8,089 bases of DNA from an uncultured Cytophagaceae bacterium (GTDB lineage: Bacteria; Bacteroidota; Bacteroidia; Cytophagales; Spirosomataceae): NCBI GenBank assembly GCA_938008575.1, contig CALLKB010000155.1, positions 1 through 8,089 on the forward strand, written 5' to 3'. This document shows, piece by piece, positions 4,736 through 8,089 of the stretch (position 1 is its first letter; each line of letters opens with the position of its first letter). The translations under genes were made by a program, and so were the position numbers. The notes under the pieces are model-generated. The model did not search any database. It was not told the origin of the DNA and saw only the letters and a program-made list of their open reading frames with translations.

Positions 4736-6427
4736 TTATCGAGTATAAAAAGCCGTGATGTCAGAGCCAGCCTGACGCGTATGCGCAATAAGTGGATGAA
4801 CCCCCTGATGGATACTCTCCATCATTTCTTTGCCACTTTCTTTGGCTAGTTGGGCTACATGCAACACATATTCAATTTCGCCCTCTTCCATTTCCAAAGG
4901 AACAACAACTTTATAAGCCTGATTTCCCAAAGCCGCCAAACGTGCCGCTTCTTTTTTAGCTGCCTCAAAACTGTTTTCGATATCCGCTGTATCTACAGTA
5001 ATGACTTGCGGTTCTTGAGTCATTTTTAATGCCAAAACTTCTGCAATTGCTTGATCCAAACCTTCCAAAAGCTTTCGGAAACTATGGTAGTTTTTACCAT
5101 TGCGCATCCGCTCGCGAATCGATTGACGAATGAAATAAGTGATTGAATCCGTAACCGTTAAACCAATTTCAGCAGTTTGTTTAAATATCAAGGAGCTCGG
5201 AGACATACCTGGAATCGTGTTTGGGTCATGTAAGACAACCACACCATCCGCAGTTAAAAATCCGTCAATCCGCGTACATACGCCAAATCCCAAATCATCA
5301 AAGGCTTGTTTTACCTGCGCCTGAATTTGCTGCAAATGAGCCAAAGATGCGTCCATCGGAATACGCTTGCGCGTTAATTTCGACTTGTATTTGGCATTGA
5401 AATCAAATACTTCCACCGACTCATCAATGACAATTTCCGTCGGCGGCAAGGCAACCGAAACTCCTTTTGGTGTCTGAATAACCCCACAAGAGAATTCATT
5501 TCCGTTGACAAATGCCTCCAGCAACACCGCATCTTCCGAATGCATCGAATGAATGCTTGCCTTCGTAACCGTATGAACAAAATATTCCTTCAGCGCAGCG
5601 TGTAATTCCGCCGGATGCACATAAGTCTGATGATTAAAACGCACAGGAAAACCGATGCCCTCATCTAAATTGACCATTTTTTGAAGCACATCTACTTGCT
5701 CCGCTTCTGAATAGGTAATCCATTGCTCCCGGTAAATCTCCTGAATGAACAAGCATTTTTTGATTGCTTGGTCAAATACTTCCAAAGAATCTTCCTTCAC
5801 AAAAGCCAAGCCAATCGACGATCCCTGATGCGGCGCTTTGGCCACAAATGGAATTCCAATAGCTTTTTTGACTTGCTCGAACAAGGTCTCCCGACCGTAC
5901 GCTTCGTAGTCGGCACGCTGCAACACAAAATATTTCTTCTCCAAACCGACGCTCTTCGCAAGCCAATCGTTTTGTTTGATTTTATCGATACCAATCGAAG
6001 AACCCAATAAACTTGGTCCTGAATACGGAATATTAAACCACTCCAATAATCCCTGAATACTTCCATCCTCTGCGCCAGGACCATGCATGGCGATGAAGGC
6101 AAAATCGAAGTGATTAGCAAAATCTGCCGGGGAAATGGGTGTTCCGATTTCCTCCAACATGCTTGAATAATTGTTGATGTCGGTCAACGATTCCGTGTAA
6201 ACCGAAAACGGTGCACGTTGGTAAGCAGCAGGCGGGAAGAAATTTCGGATCGATTCTTGGTAGATAAGTTCTTCCTTGATCAATACAAAATTGCCTAGGC
6301 CATCCACAAAAACGGGTACTGGGCTAAATAAAGCCTTGTTGATATGTGCCATGGCCGTTTTGCCACCAGCAAAACTGATTTCACGCTCGCGCGCTTGTCC
6401 ACCAAAAAATATTCCAATTCGCATCAT
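4736..6427 (-). CDS. ddl: D-alanine--D-alanine ligase family protein, unusually long (563 residues)
   Basis: An ATP-grasp ligase that should join two D-alanines for peptidoglycan precursors in the cytosol. The N-terminal signature is FFGGQAREREIS (7-18). HGPGAEDGSIQGLLEWFNIP (115-134) is the second family motif. VAKAPHQGSSIG (195-206) carries the ATP-binding Lys and loop, LLEAFVNGNEFSCGV (302-316) the central ATP-grasp strand, and FDFNAKYKSK (341-350) the omega loop with Tyr347 retained. RIDGF (386-390) and DPNTIPGMSPSSL (401-413) form the metal site. Oddities: Ddl enzymes are usually about 300-370 residues; here about 70 residues are inserted at ~228-298 and about 120 are added after ~440. 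The metal-ligand Glu of ExNT is Asp401. The extension is charged and helix-prone with no recognised domain. The start overlaps the NifU-like stop (ATGA). A substrate other than D-Ala is possible. Confidence 0.85.
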   Translation of the reverse strand: MMRIGIFFGGQAREREISFAGGKTAMAHINKALFSPVPVFVDGLGNFVLIKEELIYQESIRNFFPPAAYQRAPFSVYTESLTDINNYSSMLEEIGTPISPADFANHFDFAFIAMHGPGAEDGSIQGLLEWFNIPYSGPSLLGSSIGIDKIKQNDWLAKSVGLEKKYFVLQRADYEAYGRETLFEQVKKAIGIPFVAKAPHQGSSIGLAFVKEDSLEVFDQAIKKCLFIQEIYREQWITYSEAEQVDVLQKMVNLDEGIGFPVRFNHQTYVHPAELHAALKEYFVHTVTKASIHSMHSEDAVLLEAFVNGNEFSCGVIQTPKGVSVALPPTEIVIDESVEVFDFNAKYKSKLTRKRIPMDASLAHLQQIQAQVKQAFDDLGFGVCTRIDGFLTADGVVVLHDPNTIPGMSPSSLIFKQTAEIGLTVTDSITYFIRQSIRERMRNGKNYHSFRKLLEGLDQAIAEVLALKMTQEPQVITVDTADIENSFEAAKKEAARLAALGNQAYKVVVPLEMEEGEIEYVLHVAQLAKESGKEMMESIHQGVHPLIAHTRQAGSDITAFYTR

Positions 6428-6669
6428 CCTACTTTGATTTCTTCTACAGCTGTAATTTCAGGTACATCGCGACGAATCGCTTCTTCTACGCCGGCACGGA
6501 AGGTCATAGCCGACATATTACATGACTGGCAATTACCGACTAACGCTAATTTTAACACATTTTCTGTCGTGATTTCAACGACCTCTACATTGCCACCATC
6601 TGCCACTAAATAGGGTCTAATGCTATCTAAGGCTGTTTGGATTCTGGGATAGAGTGGGTGATTTTCCAT
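6424..6669 (-). CDS. NifU C-terminal domain (Nfu-type) Fe-S scaffold/carrier
   Basis: An 81-residue stand-alone NifU C-terminal domain. The fold signature is IRPYLVADGGNVEVVEI (17-33), followed by LVGNCQSCNMSAMT (43-56), whose Cys47 and Cys50 form the CxxC that holds a bridging [4Fe-4S] cluster across a dimer. Nfu proteins carry assembled clusters to apo-enzymes in the cytosol. It lies 8 nt after the Mrp gene and overlaps the ligase start by 4 nt. The Mrp pairing fits a shared Fe-S delivery role, although this Mrp lacks its own C-terminal CxxC. Complete and of normal length for the short Nfu class; no odd residues. Confidence 0.93.
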   Translation of the reverse strand: MENHPLYPRIQTALDSIRPYLVADGGNVEVVEITTENVLKLALVGNCQSCNMSAMTFRAGVEEAIRRDVPEITAVEEIKVG

Positions 6670-6677
6670 GCTTGTGT

Positions 6678-7736
6678 TTATTGTGCGTTGTTTATCGCGA
6701 TTTGCTGCGCCAAATTAGCCGCAATTTGTCCAAATGCATCGGCCGTCGGACCTTCTTCCGCCGCGATCGGTTTTCCCGCATCACCGGCTTCCCGAATTCC
6801 TTGTACCAATGGCACCTCTCCTAAAAAGGGAACCTTATATTTCGTCGCTAATTCCTTGCCGCCATCTTTGCCAAACAAATAATATTTATTGTCGGGCAAT
6901 TCCGCCGGTGTGAAATAAGCCATATTCTCTACCAAGCCCAAAATAGGCACATTGATGCCATTTTGTTTGAAAAATTGCAATCCTTTTGTCGCATCTGATA
7001 AGGCCACTTTTTGTGGGGTAGTGACGATCACGGCACCGGTCAATTTGATTAATTGTACCAATGTCAAGTGAATATCAGATGTTCCTGGAGGTAAGTCGAT
7101 TAATAAATAATCTAATTCTTCCCAATTTGTATCTCCGAAAAATTGACGCAAAGCTTGCGTCATCATTGGACCACGCCATGGCACAGGGCTTTCCGTAGGA
7201 GCTAAAAAGCCCATCGAAATTAACTTGATACCATATTGGTTAATGGGTTGAATGCGATTTTTGCCATTCACTTCTTGCACCAATGGTTGCATGTCTTCTG
7301 CACCAAACATCACCGGAATCGAAGGACCCGAAATGTCGGCATCTAAAATACCTACTTTGGCACCTGCCTTTTTCAAAGCCATCGCCAAATTCGCCGTTAC
7401 CGTTGATTTACCTACACCCCCTTTGCCAGAAGCCACCGCAATGACATTCTTAACTCCAGGAATTAAGGGGTCTTGTTGTTGCAAAGAAGTAACCTCTGCT
7501 GTCATGTTAATGACCACTTTCAAGTCAGGATGCACCAATTTCTGTATCGCATCTACACAATCTTGTCTGATTTTTTCTTTTAATGGACAGGCTGGAGTCG
7601 TTAATACGACAGTGAAACGAACTTCACCAATACCTAATTCCACATCTTTAATCATGCCCAAAGTGACCAAATCTTTTTTGAGATCAGGGTCGTCTACATG
7701 CGACAATGCCGCCAATACCGATTCTTTGGTAATCAT
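6678..7736 (-). CDS. mrp: Mrp/NBP35-type P-loop ATPase, Fe-S cluster carrier (ApbC)
   Basis: A 352-residue two-domain protein. Residues 1-80 are a MIP18 (DUF59) domain with its Cys50 in TPACPLK. Residues ~95-340 are a ParA/MinD-like ATPase with the deviant Walker A GKGGVGKST (104-112), DADISGPS (132-139), switch II LLIDLPPGTSD (211-221) and VIVTTPQKVALSD (236-248). Mrp/ApbC proteins bind and transfer [4Fe-4S] clusters in the cytosol. The CxxC seen near ENMSYF in proteobacterial homologues is absent: the sequence reads ENMAYFTPAELPDNKYYLFG (270-289). This is the Bacteroidota-type variant; cluster binding would have to use other ligands or the neighbouring NifU-like protein. The ATG overlaps the stop of the upstream membrane protein gene by 4 nt. 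Confidence 0.95.
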   Translation of the reverse strand: MITKESVLAALSHVDDPDLKKDLVTLGMIKDVELGIGEVRFTVVLTTPACPLKEKIRQDCVDAIQKLVHPDLKVVINMTAEVTSLQQQDPLIPGVKNVIAVASGKGGVGKSTVTANLAMALKKAGAKVGILDADISGPSIPVMFGAEDMQPLVQEVNGKNRIQPINQYGIKLISMGFLAPTESPVPWRGPMMTQALRQFFGDTNWEELDYLLIDLPPGTSDIHLTLVQLIKLTGAVIVTTPQKVALSDATKGLQFFKQNGINVPILGLVENMAYFTPAELPDNKYYLFGKDGGKELATKYKVPFLGEVPLVQGIREAGDAGKPIAAEEGPTADAFGQIAANLAQQIAINNAQ

Positions 7737-8038
7737 TTTGATTTTCCGAACATTCTCTTGAAAAACCTTTGCTCAAAAGCCCAAAAATATTTGAACTGTC
7801 CGAACAAAAACCCATACATCAGTAAAAGCAAATTGTAAACAGGCAAAATCACGATGTAATACACCATATCCACCCACCACTCTTCACCCAAATAGGGTTT
7901 AACAAACTTTTTCAGGTACATCACAGTGAATCCCGTTAAGGCAAACACCAACAATATCACCCATACCATCCAGGCCTTTTCAACGTTCCAACGTTGTTTG
8001 AGTCGATTTACAAAGCTCACCCAACAAAGGTACTTCAT
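7733..8038 (-). CDS. Small two-span membrane protein, DUF6787-like
   Basis: Up to 101 residues. Two hydrophobic helices are predicted by eye: ~23-41 (WMVWVILLVFALTGFTVMY) and ~57-79 (DMVYYIVILPVYNLLLLMYGFLF), with a Lys-rich turn between them (LKKFVKPYLGEEWW) and a basic aromatic tail (FEQRFFKRMFGKSK). The pattern LKQRWNV-x-W near the N-terminus and GQFKYFWAFEQRFFKRMFG at the end fit the Bacteroidota DUF6787 group as I remember it; function unknown. It is the first gene of the operon and overlaps Mrp by ATGA. The start is uncertain: the ATG at 8038 sits upstream of a promoter-like TACCTTTG box that lies within codons 3-5, so GTG at 8020 (95 residues) is an alternative that keeps the conserved LKQRW segment. 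Confidence 0.75.
   Translation of the reverse strand: MKYLCWVSFVNRLKQRWNVEKAWMVWVILLVFALTGFTVMYLKKFVKPYLGEEWWVDMVYYIVILPVYNLLLLMYGFLFGQFKYFWAFEQRFFKRMFGKSK
8025..8032 (-). promoter_or_regulatory. Candidate -7 box TACCTTTG for the five-gene operon
   Basis: On the minus strand TACCTTTG matches the Bacteroidota TAnnTTTG -7 consensus exactly. It lies within codons 3-5 of the longest membrane-protein frame. No TTG is seen at the expected -33 distance. If used, transcription would start at about 8018-8020, making GTG at 8020 a leaderless start. It could be a chance match inside coding sequence. Confidence 0.35.
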
Positions 8039-8089
8039 TCTCTTCAGTCATTGAATTGACCTTACATTTAAATGACATGAAAACATCAA
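8039..8089. other. Intergenic edge, no assignable gene
   Basis: These 51 bp upstream of the operon are AT-rich and probably contain regulatory sequence. An ATG on the plus strand at 8077 is followed by only three more complete codons before the window ends, so a divergent gene can be neither supported nor excluded. A minus-strand frame open from the edge to 7980 overlaps the membrane protein gene and has no family signature. Confidence 0.4.

Noticed and set aside
5374..6120. Several 60-107-codon frames antisense or out of frame within the ligase gene
   Set aside because: Every one overlaps conserved ATP-grasp motifs of the ligase in another frame and has no recognisable protein features.
7252..7761. 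169-codon plus-strand frame opposite the Mrp gene
   Set aside because: It is antisense to the Walker A and DUF59 regions of a confidently identified gene; Cys/Ser/Thr-rich shadow translation.
8077..8089. Start of a divergent plus-strand gene at the right edge
   Set aside because: Only four codons are visible and the upstream box (TACATTTA) is imperfect, so it cannot be supported.
7980..8089. Minus-strand frame open from the right edge ending TQTTLER
   Set aside because: It overlaps the conserved N-terminal part of the DUF6787-like gene in another frame and matches no family I recognise; probably chance.

Overview
The window looks like chromosomal DNA from a member of the Bacteroidota, most likely Cytophagales-like. 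The reasons are: (i) the protein families and their sequence style, including a Bacteroidota-type Mrp without the C-terminal CxxC, a DUF6787-like small membrane protein and a PATR-repeat surface protein ending in a '..NEIVP' tail; (ii) start regions that lack Shine-Dalgarno sequences but carry TAnnTTTG boxes of the Bacteroidota housekeeping sigma factor; and (iii) intergenic DNA filled with small palindromes and 7-bp tandem repeats. The genus cannot be fixed from the sequence alone.

Layout: (1) 1-1168 (+) is the 3' part of a large secreted beta-helical protein with autotransporter-associated (PATR) strand repeats; its true start lies upstream of the window. (2) 1173-1475 is a 303-bp gene-free block bounded by two near-identical 43-bp GC-rich hairpins in inverted orientation. 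It lies between convergent genes and contains a possible degraded reading frame. (3) 1474-2667 (-) holds a class I SAM methyltransferase followed by uridine kinase. (4) 2668-2713 is a compact divergent promoter region. (5) 2714-3775 (+) is a tight three-gene unit: gamma-type carbonic anhydrase, SixA-type histidine phosphatase and a 42-residue single-span membrane protein. (6) 3768-4217 is a repeat mosaic: three unrelated 7-bp tandem arrays, an 87-bp element with inverted hairpin ends, two identical short palindromes and one larger hairpin. (7) 4210-8038 (-) is a five-gene operon transcribed in the order DUF6787-like membrane protein, Mrp, NifU-like scaffold, unusually long D-Ala-D-Ala ligase, YfiT/BstA-type DinB protein. 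All of its junctions overlap or lie within 8 nt.

Functionally, the long operon joins Fe-S cluster delivery (Mrp plus NifU-like) to cell-wall dipeptide synthesis (Ddl) and a thiol-transferase-like DinB protein. The other genes are ordinary metabolism: pyrimidine salvage, CO2/bicarbonate or related metalloenzyme chemistry, and phosphohistidine or other phosphate removal. I see no CRISPR array, tRNA, rRNA, intact transposase, phage gene or recognisable defence system. The most unusual items are the heptamer/palindrome mosaic, the paired hairpin block, and the ligase with an internal insertion, a C-terminal extension and an Asp in place of a conserved metal-binding Glu.
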